A stretch of DNA of 64,000 nt from Corynebacterium marambiense (GTDB taxonomy: Bacteria; Actinomycetota; Actinomycetes; Mycobacteriales; Mycobacteriaceae): NCBI RefSeq assembly GCF_016342275.1, contig NZ_JAEIOT010000005.1, positions 62,001 through 126,000 of the forward strand, in the 5' to 3' direction. Positions 37,324-47,343 of this stretch are shown here, piece after piece (positions within the stretch are counted from its first letter, which is position 1; every line of letters starts with the position of its first letter). Position numbers and translations under genes: made by a program. A model generated the notes under the pieces. That model was not told the DNA's origin. It saw only the letters and a program-made list of their open reading frames with translations, and did not search any database.

Positions 37324-38028
37324 ATGATTGATCCCTTCGGTCTCGCACTCGGCCACGCGGAACGACGCGCCGGTAGCGGTCCTCATCCCGACCACCCCGG
37401 CTGGCCGGAGGTCACCGACCGTGTCATGATCTCCGACGGTAGCCTCGTCCGACTGCGTCCCCTGCTCCGTAGCGATGCCGGCGCGTGGTCTGCCATGCGG
37501 ACCGAGGACATCGAGATCCTCCGCCCCGTCGAGCCCACCGTCCCCGGCACTTGGGAACGCGCACACGACCGGTCCGCCTGGTGGCAACTGCTCCTGACCC
37601 TGCGGACCATGGCCAACACCGGTGTGCTGGTTCCCATGGCCATCGAATGCGACGGACACTTCGCCGGTCAGCTGACCCTCGGTAACATCCAGCACGGTGT
37701 CGTCTCCGACTGCTGGATCGGGTACTGGGTGTCCAGTCGTTATGCGGGCCGGGGCGTCGCGACGGCAGCGGTTGCGCTCGGCACCGACCACGCCTTCACC
37801 AGAGTCGGCGTCCACCGTGTCACGGCTACCTACCTTCCCGCGAACCCGGCATCAGGAAGGGTCCTCGCGATCAATGGATTTCGTGAGGAGGGTTACCTCG
37901 TGCGGTGCCTCCACATCGATGGTGACTGGCGGGACCACCATCTCGTGGCACTGACCGATGGGGAGTTCCTCGACTCCTGCGTGGAACGGCTGACCAACAG
38001 CGGCAGGATCCTCGGAAAGACAATGTGA
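37324..38028 (+). CDS. rimJ: RimJ-like GNAT acetyltransferase
   Basis: A 234-residue N-acetyltransferase of the RimJ/RimL type. After an N-terminal extension of about 35 residues it has ISDGSLVRLRPLLRSDAGAW, the acetyl-CoA-binding SSRYAGRGVATAAVALG, HRVTATYLPANPASGRVLA and NGFREEGYLVRCLHIDGDW. It is the middle gene of the glp operon (28 bases after glp). The target is unknown; in E. coli RimJ acts on ribosomal protein S5, but that does not have to apply here. Confidence 0.9.
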   Translation: MIDPFGLALGHAERRAGSGPHPDHPGWPEVTDRVMISDGSLVRLRPLLRSDAGAWSAMRTEDIEILRPVEPTVPGTWERAHDRSAWWQLLLTLRTMANTGVLVPMAIECDGHFAGQLTLGNIQHGVVSDCWIGYWVSSRYAGRGVATAAVALGTDHAFTRVGVHRVTATYLPANPASGRVLAINGFREEGYLVRCLHIDGDWRDHHLVALTDGEFLDSCVERLTNSGRILGKTM

Positions 38029-38164
38029 GACCGGTTTCACGGGCACGGGAACACCCGGCGTGCCTACCGGGCGGCCCCATCGGACACGGCTACTGTGGGG
38101 GAGAAGTGGCAGGTCACCCTGCCCGTCATTCTGTTGTACCCAAGTGGAAGGTGGGCAAACGCTC

Positions 38165-39484
38165 ATGTTCGGAACAATCGTCATCGGCCTGATGGTCGCG
38201 GTCTGGCTGTTTGTGCTCCTTCCACTCGTGCTCCGTGGCCGGCGACCCATCCGGCACGCGGGCGACGGTCTCGACGACACCCGTATCGTCTTCTCAGGGG
38301 ACAGTGCCAGGCCAGCGCCCCGCCGTCGCCCACGGCTCAACCCCACCGAGGTGCGTGGACACGAGGACCCAACCGGGACCGCGAATCCTCCCCGAGAGTA
38401 TGAAATCCTTGATGAGGAGGAGAACACCATCGTGCAGCCGGGCGTTGATGACGTTGAGCTCGGCGATTCCGACACCGGGAGCCACAGTGTCACCAGTGCC
38501 AGGGAGTCCCACGACGGCGGGGCGGGTGGTTTCGGGATCAGGCGTTTCTTCACCAGCCTGTTCCGCTGGGGTACGGTCGCCGATGACGAGGACCGCCCAG
38601 GGACGGAAGACACAGATGAGCGTTCCGGGCACCCCACTCTGAGCGAACGCCGTAGAGCGGCGGCTGCGGAGATCCGCAGCCGCATGCGCACCAGGACGCG
38701 TCCGACTGAGCAAGACACCATCGAGATTCTCGAGGGAGAGGTGGTTGCGGAGCTGCCTGCACTCGCCGCTCAGTCCGAGACCAGGGACATCGTGGTGATT
38801 CCCGCCACCGACCTCGACGATGACGACGAAGAACCCTTCCACCACGATGACGCCTACTCCGATCCTGCTGATCTCCTGCACCCGGCGGGGGACTACCGGC
38901 CCGCCGATGACACCGGCGAGGCTTACGACTACGGCGATGAACCGCACATGATCAAGGCTGCCGATGACATTGAGGAAGCCGAACCGGAACTCACCGACGA
39001 AGACATCGCCTTCGCCGCCCGTAGACGTGGACGCGGCGGATTCGACCCCGAGACCCACGACGCCTACGCCGCAGCCCGGTTCCACCGGCGTCAACGCATC
39101 CTGATCATCCTCGCGGTGCTCCTGCTCGCCGGGCTGGGGATCGGTTTCCTGTTCGGTGGGCTGTCGTGGCTCGTTCCAGCGGCAGTGGGGCTACTGCTCG
39201 GCATGTACCTTTACGCGCTGCGCACCCAGGTCAGGGCCGAACAGGAACTCCGCGCTCGCCGCATCCGCCAGATCCGCCGCGCACGCCTCGGCGTACGGAA
39301 CGCCGCCGACGCCGAACTCGGAGTCCCCGCACGCCTCCGGCGCCCCGGCGCCATCGTCGTGGAGATCGACGACGAGAGCCCCGACTTCCATGAGCTCGAA
39401 CTTCACGAAGGCTATGCGGGCACCGGAACGGACGAGAACACCGTCATCGATATAGCGGCCTACCACCCACGCAGGGCAGGCTGA
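38165..39484 (+). CDS. glpR: Membrane receptor of Glp (GlpR/SepX-like)
   Basis: A 439-residue membrane protein. An N-terminal helix (FGTIVIGLMVAVWLFVLLPL, 2-21) is followed by a long acidic, low-complexity cytoplasmic part (about 25-310) and two more helices near 320-365 (LIILAVLLLAGLGIGFLFGG and LVPAAVGLLLGMYLYAL), then a basic stretch and an acidic tail. In C. glutamicum such a protein, encoded in this same position after glp and rimJ, is the division-site receptor for Glp; the Streptomyces counterpart is SepX. The assignment rests on topology and gene order. The ATG at 38165 follows a GGAAGGTGGGC site. Confidence 0.85.
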   Translation: MFGTIVIGLMVAVWLFVLLPLVLRGRRPIRHAGDGLDDTRIVFSGDSARPAPRRRPRLNPTEVRGHEDPTGTANPPREYEILDEEENTIVQPGVDDVELGDSDTGSHSVTSARESHDGGAGGFGIRRFFTSLFRWGTVADDEDRPGTEDTDERSGHPTLSERRRAAAAEIRSRMRTRTRPTEQDTIEILEGEVVAELPALAAQSETRDIVVIPATDLDDDDEEPFHHDDAYSDPADLLHPAGDYRPADDTGEAYDYGDEPHMIKAADDIEEAEPELTDEDIAFAARRRGRGGFDPETHDAYAAARFHRRQRILIILAVLLLAGLGIGFLFGGLSWLVPAAVGLLLGMYLYALRTQVRAEQELRARRIRQIRRARLGVRNAADAELGVPARLRRPGAIVVEIDDESPDFHELELHEGYAGTGTDENTVIDIAAYHPRRAG

Positions 39485-39650
39485 TCAGCTAACCGGGCGA
39501 CACCGGTTGGGCGAGCTCACAGGCGCCGATTCCGGTGCATCGAAGCCAAATTGTGTCGCCGGGCCAGTGGGCGTAACATGTCCACCAGTACCGAGTGGTC
39601 TGGTTGATCTAGTACTTGGTTCCCAGGTGTTTCCAAGGGGTACACCGCCA

Positions 39651-39726
39651 GGGGCTATAGCGCAGTTGGTAGCGCGCCTCGTTCGCATCGAGGAGGTCAG
39701 GGGTTCGATTCCCCTTAGCTCCACCA
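39651..39726 (+). tRNA. tRNA-Ala (anticodon CGC), CCA encoded
   Basis: A full cloverleaf: acceptor GGGGCTA with TAGCTCC, including the G3-U70 wobble that specifies alanine; anticodon stem CCTCG/CGAGG with loop TTCGCAT (anticodon CGC); T arm GGGGTTCGATTCCCC; discriminator A at 39723 and CCA at 39724-39726. A decayed island starts directly behind it, so its 3' end may have served as an attachment site. Confidence 0.96.
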
Positions 39727-39742
39727 CAAAGAAAAACAAGGT

Positions 39743-39777
39743 AAGCGGCACTTTCCAGACAACGGGAGGTGCCGCTT
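39743..39777 (+). terminator. Terminator after tRNA-Ala
   Basis: AAGCGGCAC (39743-39751) pairs with GTGCCGCTT (39769-39777), followed by CTTTC. Confidence 0.7.
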
Positions 39778-39989
39778 CTTTCATGTGCGTACGCTTTTCC
39801 GTGCGCTTAACGATTCAGGTGGTGCCCGGAGTCCAGGATCAACTTGGACATCGACACCGCAACGAGGTTTAGATCGTCGTCGAACAGGTTGGTTGAGGGC
39901 GTGTGATCTGTTGAGCTGATAACCCAAAGGAAGAGCCTTGCTGGCTGAGTGGTGCTTGCGACAGTCCCAACAGCCAGAAAGACCTTCTT

Positions 39990-40862
39990 ATGCCCCACGC
40001 TAACGCAGCACTAACTCCCCGCGCCCATCTCGGTATCACAATGCTCATAGTGAATTAGCGTGCACCAATCAACGAGGTCGCCACGAGGTTCCAGTGTTCA
40101 TGGTCAACAGTGAAACGCTAGGCCGACCAGTATCACACCGGTAAGCCAATGAAAGACCATTCCTCACGGCCACACCCGTCCCCGAACAAACCCCCACACC
40201 AAGTCGCGGCACGAGTCATTTCACGACGACTCAGATTGCGGGAACAGCCAATCCAGCTTGCTGCCCGAACCGGGATCACACCGTCAACGGTGCATCCAAC
40301 GGTGCATCGAATCCTGGCCAGCGCCCGGCTGAACAGGTCGAGCCAGATCGACCGAGCCACCAGCGAATCGGTCCGGCGTGATGAACATGACCATCCTGGC
40401 ACCCTGGTCCATGTCGACATAAAGAAGCCGGGAATCATTCCCGATGACCGGGGCTGGCGGTTCGTCGGCTACCCACAAGGTGCGTGGAACCATCAGCGCA
40501 GCGTCTGGCCGGAAGAAGAACAAATATCGCCAGCCACTGCTGGAACATGTTCCGTTCCGTCAGTGATGACCACTCCCGAGTTGTTTACTGCACGATCCAT
40601 GACGATAAGACTGCCGCGACTGCAGTCGGGGCCTGGTTCGTGCCGTGGACCGGTTCGCAGCTCGAGGCGTGACCATTGAACGGGTTCTGTCTGACAACGG
40701 CTCCGCCTACGCATCCCGGCTTTGGTCAACCGTGTGTGACCAACTCGCCATCACCATGAAGAAGGCTCGGCCTTACCGGCCCCAAACCAATGGCAGGATC
40801 GAATGTTTCCACCGTACGATGGTTGACGGGTGGGTCTACGCCCACTGCTCTACCTCCGAACT
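39990..40862 (+). pseudogene. IS481-family transposase, degraded and 3'-truncated
   Basis: The frame from ATG 39990 reads MPHANAALTPRAHLG and later SSRPHPSPNK, QLAARTGITPSTVHPTVH and DEHDHPGTLVHVDIKKPG, all typical of IS481-type DDE transposases. TAG stops at 40056 and 40119 (the second replaces the Trp of VKRW) and frameshifts near 40490 and 40650 break it. The catalytic part DDHSRVVY and VLSDNGSAYASR with RPYRPQTNGRIECFHRT is in other frames. The reading stops at 40862, where an IS630 relic abuts. The HTH has a tandem insertion (VHPTVH). Inverted repeats were not found. Confidence 0.8.
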
Positions 40863-41250
40863 AGTGGCGCGGATTTGAAGTTGTTGGACGGTTGGGCTTC
40901 GCGAGGATCTGGTCTGCGGTCTTGGTCCAGACGAAGGGGTGGGATCGGTCGTTCCAGCCGTCGATGAAGGTCCGGATCTTGGCGTTGAGGTCCTTGACGG
41001 ACTTGAAGACTCCGCGGCGGATGGCTTGGCGCTAGACGATGCCGAACCAGACCTCGACGAGGTTCATCCACGATGCGTGGGTCGGGGTGAAGTGCACGAC
41101 GAACCGCGGGTGCCGGGTCAGCCAGGCACGGACGTTCGCGTGCTTGTGGGCGGCGTAGTTGTCCATCACCAGGTGCAATTCGATCGGGACACCGTCCTCG
41201 TCTGTGTCGAAGCCTTTCCCTTGTTCGGGGACCTGCCTCGTTTTCGCTGT
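40861..41250 (-). pseudogene. IS630-family transposase fragment with internal TAG
   Basis: The minus strand encodes the C-terminal half of an IS630-type DDE transposase: ELHLVMDNYAAHKHANVRAWL, HFTPTHASWMNLVEVWF, then an in-frame TAG (41032-41034, where relatives have Glu), then RQAIRRGVFKSVKDLNAK and HPFVWTKTADQIL to a TAG at 40861-40863. The N-terminal half is missing. It sits between the IS481 relic and the PKS relic, and the upstream boundary near 41250 is approximate. Confidence 0.75.
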
Positions 41251-44200
41251 TTTCTTCGCTCGCACCTCCGCGAGGACGGAACCCCGCCCGCGCGGGTCAG
41301 TATCACCGCCACACCGCTCCGCAAGGTGAATGGCCAAGTCGCTCCTCCCCGCGCGCCTGTTGGCAAGGAGCACGCGGTCATGTGGCTGACGGGGCTGGTC
41401 GAGCAGACCGCACGCTTCCCGGAGGGAAGCGTGGACCCCGACGCCTCCTTCGACCTCCTCGGGATCGACTCCCTGATGTTACGCCGCTTAGGGGTGGCCA
41501 TGGAGGCGCGCTTGGGGCCTCAGCAGACTTCACAGTTCTACGAGCACCGAACTATCCGTGAGCTGGCGGGAAAGCTCGCGGCTGACTACCCAGAGGCCTT
41601 CGGCAGCGCGCCATCGCAACCGCTGCTGGGTGCCGACATCAGGCTTGCCCAGCAAGGTCATACCTCGGCTCGGGAAGACATCGCCATCATCGGCATGGCG
41701 GGCCTGTTCCCCGGCGCTCGTGACGTAGATGAGTTGTGGGACAAGCTGCTCACCGGGCAGGACCTTGTCACATCGGTTCCCAAGGAGCGTTGGGACAACG
41801 AACGGTGGTACTCCAAGCGTCCCGCGACGCCCGGCCGAACCAACGGGAAATGGGGTGGATTCCTGGAGGGGGTCGCAGAGTTCGCCCCACTGTTCTTTGA
41901 GATCTCTCCGCGGGAGGCCGAGTTCTTGGACCCACAGGAACGTCTCTTCCTCCAGACGACTTGGCATGCCATGGAGGATGCAGCGCTGACTCCACGAATG
42001 CTTCGGAACAGTGCTGAGGTCGATGGTGAGCATCGTGTTGGTGTTTTCGTAGGAGTCACTTCCGGCCAGTACCAACTTCTCGGCATGGAGCAGTGGGCCA
42101 AGGGGAACATGGTCTCACCAACTTCCTCTTACTGGTCAGTCGCTAATCGCGTGTCCTACTTCCTCGACCTGAACGGTCCGAGCATGACAATTGACAGCGC
42201 ATGTTCCTCCTCACTCGTTGCACTGCACGAAGCCTGCGAGAACATCCACAGGGGGAGTCGCTGGTGGCCATCACCGGTGCAGTGAACCTCTCGTTGCATC
42301 CTGCCAAGTATGTCGCCCTGTCGCAGAGCAGGTTCTTGTCCTCCGACGGCAGGTGCCGAGCCTTCGGCGAAGGGGGCGACGGCTACGTCCCGGGGAATGT
42401 GCCGTAGCCCTCGTGCTAAAGTCCATATCCGCGGCTTGCCGGGACGAGGATCCGGTACGTGCCGTTATCCGGTCAACTGCCGTCAACCATGGTGGGCGGA
42501 CCAACGGGTACACCGTACCCGGGCCGCGCGCACAGAGCGCCGTGGTCGCGCGGGCCTTGGACGCGGCCAGCGTCGATCCAGCTTCGATCTCATACGTGGA
42601 GGCCCACGGCACCGGTACTGCTTTGGGAGACCCGATCGAGATCGAGGGGCTCGAACGCGCCTTCGGACCTGACATGGTCCCTGGGAGTTGTGCTATCGGC
42701 TCGGTGAAGTCCAACATGGGACATCTTGAGGCCGCCGCTGGGGCGGTGGGTGTCGTGAAGTGCGTGCTGCAAATGCAGCACCACACCTTGGTCCCCACCC
42801 TCCACTGCGAACCGGCGAATCGCAACATCGACTGGGAAAACTCGAGATTCCGCGTGCAACGCGAGGTAGAGCCATGGCAACCCGTCGACGAAAGACCCCG
42901 ACGGGCCACGGTGAGTTCCTTTGGCGCGGGTGGCACCAATGCCAGCTTGGTGCTTGAGTCTTTCGAAGATGACGATGAGGTCCTCAGCCCAACGCCCCAG
43001 GGCAACAGCATCGTCCTGATCTCGGCACGCACTGCAGACGACCTGCGCCGCTGCGCACGGAGGCTCCGCGAGCACCTAGGCCGAAAAGCTCCTGCTCCAC
43101 GGCTGATCGACATCGCGTGGACGCTTGCCGCCGGTCGGGAGTCCCTTCCTATCAGGGTCGCCCTTATGGTGGCCACGAATGGTGAGCTTCGGTCACGACT
43201 GGTTTGGTTGGAGGAGAACGGTGTCCCCGACACGGCCTACCAGCTGGGCGCCTTCGAGGCGGATAACAGGGCCAGAGCGGTCGCCGATTGGCTGGATGGC
43301 GGAGCGGTGGACCAGGAGGCGCGCTTCGGCGAAGGTTCTGGCGGTCGCCGCATCCATCTGCTGGGATATCCCTTCCAGAGGGAGAGCTACTGGGTAGGGG
43401 AGGGCGAACCGCAGGCGGCGGACGAAGTCCCACAAACATGGGGCGAGGGCGTCCCCGTCGTCTTTCATCCCGACGATCCCGTGGTCTCCCAGCACGTTGT
43501 GAATGGTCGCTCTGTCGTTCCGGGCGTGGCTCACGTCCAGGCAATGGCGGGCGCCACGGCCCTTGGGGGGTGGTCCGTGGAATGCATCAGACTCATCAGG
43601 CCACTTTTGGCGGATCGGGGCCAGCCGACGCACGCCGTGGTGGCCTCCGAGGCAGGAGACAGGGGCCGGGTTCTGTCTCACCATGGGGATCCGGTGACGG
43701 TGCATTCGACGGGGAAGGTGGTGCTCGCGGAGGGCCTCGACAATGTCGGCTCTAGTGGGGTGGATCGCGCCAGCACACGTTGCACGCTCCGCGTCGATCC
43801 TGCTTCCGTTTATGCGGAGGCAGCAAGCCATGGGCTAGCCTTCGGCCCCGACTACCAACGCATGACCAGGCTGTGGATCTCTCCATCGGGTGACGAGGCA
43901 GTGGCCACAGTGGCTGTCCCCGCCGACCTTCAGCGCGATGCGTCCGAAGGTTCCAGCTGGAGCTCTGCACCGGCTCTCGACAGCATGCTGCATCCTCTCT
44001 TGGCACTAGCGCACGCAGAATCTGTCCCTCAGGTTCCCCAGTCGATCGAACGGATGCCCTGTACCGCTGGCCTGCCGAGGAAGTCTTCGTCCATGCAAGG
44101 CTGCGATCCCGGCACCACCAGGGGCGGAGTGCCTTGTACGATGTCATGGTTCACGACGAGCAGGGCTTGTGCATCATGGTCCAAGGACTTCTCGCAGTGC

Positions 44201-44440
44201 CGGTCCCGGGAACGTCATTCCACGATGGCGGGGACGGACAGGTCGTCCCTCAGACGTCTCTTGGGAAAAGTGGCAGCACGATTCCCTGCTTGGCCCCTAT
44301 CTGGGTGATGCCAGACAGGTCCGCGGGGCCCTCGGCTGCAAGCCCCATCTTGGGGGCGCCTTCGTCATTAGATCAGAGGAGGACTTCGGCCTTGGCGACG
44401 TGTTGCTGAAGGTCCATCACGGAAGCGCCCCCGACCTAGC
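41250..44440 (+). pseudogene. Trans-AT type I polyketide synthase fragment, frameshifted
   Basis: Domains in order: possible end of an adenylation/acyl-ligase domain (TATPLRKVNGQVAPP, about 41300), an ACP with LLGIDSLML (about 41460), and a ketosynthase (IAIIGMAGLFPGARD, active-site Cys in SACSSSLVALHEA near 42200, EAHGTGTALGDPIE, GSVKSNMGHLEAAAG). A short linker follows (DIAWTLAAGRESLPIRVAL to GYPFQRESYW) that matches the AT-docking region of trans-AT synthases, since no acyltransferase is present. Then comes a dehydratase-like part (VVNGRSVVPGVAH, LAFGPDYQR, ending ALYDVMVHDEQGLC). Frameshifts near 42256, 42397, 44036 and 44215 break it, and both ends are lost. It cannot work. Confidence 0.85.
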
Positions 44441-45180
44441 GTCAGCCTCGACGACCACCGTCGTCGCTGACATGGCTCCCAACAGTCGGGAGCGGGCCAG
44501 GAACCGATGCCTCGTCGGCACAGATCCGGTAGGAAGCTCACTGACCAGCGCACCCGCATCACCCACCCGCTCCAGCAAGTCACGATCGCCAATCGTGTAG
44601 GGGTAGTCCACACCGCCAGCGAGCACCATGATCGTGTCACCACCCTCAGCCAAAGTCGCGCGGTGTACAGCGGCTTTAACGCCGTAGGCGTCGCCCGGTT
44701 CGCGAGGTCGTCTGCCAGCTCGCCTGCGACATGCTCTCCATACGCGGAGGCGGTGCTAGAACCCGTGAATGTCACGAGATCGTTTACTGGTCGCGCTAAG
44801 AAAGACGTCGGGCCCCGCACGAACAGAATGGATGGGGCACGATCGTCGAGGTCCTTCAATGTTTGGGGCCAGTGCGCATCACCCGGGATCAGGGTGGCGA
44901 TCCCGTTCTCCTCGACCCTCATCAGGACCTTTCCAGTCTGCCCGGTGTGGTGAGGCGGTCAGGCCATATCTGACCATCGACCAGGTCCAGTTCTGGAAGT
45001 TAGTGTCGGTGTCGAGCAGTCCGAGCGTCTCAACCACACCCACGCGACGCAGCAGTGCTCCCGTGACGGGATCATCGGGCTCAGCCAACAGCGCTAGCAC
45101 CACCCGGGCTCGACGTTCATCAACACCGAGATCAGCGACACTAGACGTGACCGCTCCCTCTCGAACAAAATTTGCCGAGC
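44400..45180 (-). pseudogene. dprA-like gene, frameshifted
   Basis: The minus strand shows three consecutive pieces in different frames that read as DprA/Smf, the loader of RecA onto incoming DNA. They are GVDERRARVVLALLAEPDDP (about 45100), then VEENGIATLIPGDAHWPQTL with PSILFVRGPTSFL and VTFTGSSTASAYGEHVAGEL, then MVLAGGVDYPYTIGDRDLL with ALVSELPTGSVPTRHRFLAR and TTVVVEADARSGAL. Frameshifts near 44920 and 44660 separate them. In intact DprA the last piece carries the Rossmann-fold nucleotide site. It is convergent with the PKS relic. Confidence 0.72.
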
Positions 45181-45289
45181 AGGTGCACCATCACAGCCTG
45201 CGAATCTCGCGCGGCTGTCAGGCCGTAAGGCCTGGCGAACGTGACAGCATATACCGGTCGCGATGCTCAGCAGCGCGGGTTCGCGCCAA

Positions 45290-45566
45290 CAGCACCACGC
45301 TCACCGGGCCGATGGGAGGGCCTTGAACGAGTTCCAGATGCACAGCAGCACCAGCAGGTGGAACCACCTGGCGCACCGTGGCCGATGAGAATCGTCATGG
45401 TGTCCGCGACCACGAGATACGGGATGGTCAGCAGCATCTCTGGGACGCCCCACTTAAAATTGCGACGCGGGCGGGGCTTGTCTACGACGATTTTGGTCGG
45501 CATGTAGCGGTGCAGGAAGTCACGCGGGTGGATGTTGGTGATCCAGATCAGGCGGAACATGGGCAC
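45290..45566 (-). pseudogene. Small membrane protein ('sulfate permease'-annotated family), frameshifted
   Basis: MFRLIWITNIHPRDFLHRYMP followed by FKWGVPEMLLTIPYLVVADTM resembles a short actinobacterial family with two membrane segments often labelled sulfate permease without evidence. After IGHGAPGG the frame changes and continues as HLLVLLCIWNSFKALP, so a frameshift at about 45360 splits it. Function is unknown. The family name is from memory and uncertain. Confidence 0.55.
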
Positions 45567-46034
45567 AGTCTTCTCCTCGTCTCCGGCGAAAAGGAAACAA
45601 GAAGGACCGCTCGGCCGAAGCCAGCTGGTCGTCCCACCACATCCGACGTTGGGTCACGCAGGTAGAGGTCACCGGTAACGAGGATATCTTCGCCTGCGCG
45701 GTTCTGAAAGAGTCTTCCAGGAACGCACCCTCACCCGGCGGCCACCTCCATCGGCGCCACCTTCTCGGGGCCACGGACTTGAGCTGGCAACGGTTCCTTC
45801 CCACCACTCTGGCGGCCACACCTCCGGCGGTAGCAGTGGCGCGTGTTGAGACTCGGCATGCTGCCTCCGCTCCCCGGCTTCGTCGGGTGTGGTCTGTGCG
45901 GACGGAAGGCGTCGAAGATGTAGGACACGGCAGGCTTCGTTGACCTGGCTGTCGCGCACCTGGCATGATACAGGGTGAACGGCCTTTAGGAGCATGCCTG
46001 CTCGTGCCGGAATGTACGAGTCGAAGGAGTACTG
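45567..46034. other. Degraded stretch without recognisable gene
   Basis: Several short minus-strand frames overlap here, but I recognise no family and see no consistent reading frame. It separates the membrane-protein relic from the methyltransferase relic. AAGGAGT just before 46035 belongs to the latter. Confidence 0.4.
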
Positions 46035-47212
46035 ATGGGTGCTAGGACGATCCACCCGTTCCCCGCCAGGATGGCACCGGACATCGCCATCGACCACTTG
46101 GGCTCCATCGAAGGCGAGTCCGAGCTGGTGGTCCTTGACCCGATGTGCGGATCAGGGACAGTTCTCGCGGCAGCGGCCGACAGAGGCCACGCAGCACGTG
46201 GATTCGATGTCGATCCTCTCGCTGTCCTCATGAGCTCGGTCGCGACCCAGGCCGTCAGTAATAGAGGATGTCGTCGCTGAGGCCGAGCGTGTCTGCGCGC
46301 TCGCGCGAGCGTCAAGCCTAGATAAGCCGCGGTGGGATGATCCAGAGACGCAGAAGTTCGCTGAATACTGGTTCACAGCGACGCAGCGTAGTCAGCTCAA
46401 TCGGCTTTCGCGCGAGTTGGACGAGGTTCGCGACGATGCTGTCCGGCAAGCACTCCAAGTAGCCCTGAGTCGGGTCATCGTCACGAAGGCCCCCAAAGCT
46501 TCGCTGGCCGCCGATACGTCGCACAGCAGGCCCCACCGAGTGGCGACCGAATCTAGTTACGACGTGTACCGGGGGTTCGAAGGCTCCGTCGCGAGCCTCA
46601 CGAAACTGCTCGACCAGCGTTCGATGGTTGGACAAGTGAAGGTGAACAGGGGAGATGCGCGAGCGCTTGATCTACCTGATGCATCCGTCGATTTAGTTAT
46701 CACGTCGCCGCCGTATCTCAACGCAATCGACTACATGCGGGGGCACAAGATGTCTCTGATCTGGTTCGGTCACACTATCCCTGAACTGCGGAAGATTCGA
46801 TCTAACAGCATCGGAGCTGATCGCGCGCTCGATGGTGAAGCGCTCAAGCAGGTCGATGACATGGTGTCCTTCATCGAAGACTCCGCAAATGATGCGACGA
46901 AGCTACCTTTGGCCACCATTGTGAGATATGCCCACGACCTCACTCTGTTCTCTCGCGAACTTCATCGCGTGTGCAGGCAGGGGGGCGGAGGTAGTTACGG
47001 TGATCGGTAATTCAACGCTGCGTGGAAACTACATTCAGAATGATGTTCTAGTGCGACAGGCTTACGAAGGGGCGGGGTTCTCGGTGTGCGAGAGGACGGA
47101 GCGTGAACTCCCGGAGAATAGGCGGTACCTGCCCGTGCGCACCAGCAATGCAGCCTCGTCGATGGCTAAGCGCATGCGAACTGAAGTCGTCCTGACAGTG
47201 CAAAGGACTTGA
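46035..47212 (+). pseudogene. DNA methyltransferase (SPPY type), frameshifted
   Basis: It would encode a DNA amino-methyltransferase of about 390 residues. The N-terminus has HPFPARMAPDIAIDHL and the AdoMet motif VVLDPMCGSGTVLAAAADRG with GFDVDPLA. After a frameshift near 46262 it continues IEDVVAEAERVCALARAS and on to the catalytic VITSPPYLNAIDYMRGHK. A second frameshift near 46985 (between CRQGG and EVVTVIGN) leads to the C-terminus, with GNSTLRGNYIQND. Motif I precedes the SPPY motif. AAGGAG lies 7 bases upstream of the ATG. It is directly followed by an ATPase-nuclease gene, so together they look like a former restriction-type system. Confidence 0.82.
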
Positions 47213-47217
47213 TTCCG

Positions 47218-47343
47218 ATGAAGAAAACACAATCAAAGAGTCTTGCTTACGTGGTACCGAAGGGGAGCGTCGTGATGGCGCACTCTAGATCTCGCGGGAA
47301 GCAGGGCATTGCAAACCCGAAGTGGGTGGCGCACCATGGCTGA
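47218..47343 (+). CDS. Possible 41-residue basic peptide between methyltransferase and ATPase genes
   Basis: ATG at 47218 lies 6 bases after the methyltransferase stop and has AAAGGA about 10 bases upstream. The peptide starts MKKTQSKSLAYVVPKGSVV and ends NPKWVAHHG. Its stop (47341-47343) overlaps the first codons of the ATPase (ATG 47336), a sign of translational coupling. I know no family. If real it may be a small partner of the restriction-like pair; it is also possible that it only reinitiates translation. Confidence 0.4.
   Translation: MKKTQSKSLAYVVPKGSVVMAHSRSRGKQGIANPKWVAHHG

Noticed and set aside
40939..41250. N-terminal extension of the PKS frame
   Set aside because: This part is antisense to the IS630 transposase; the PKS-like sequence only begins near 41250.
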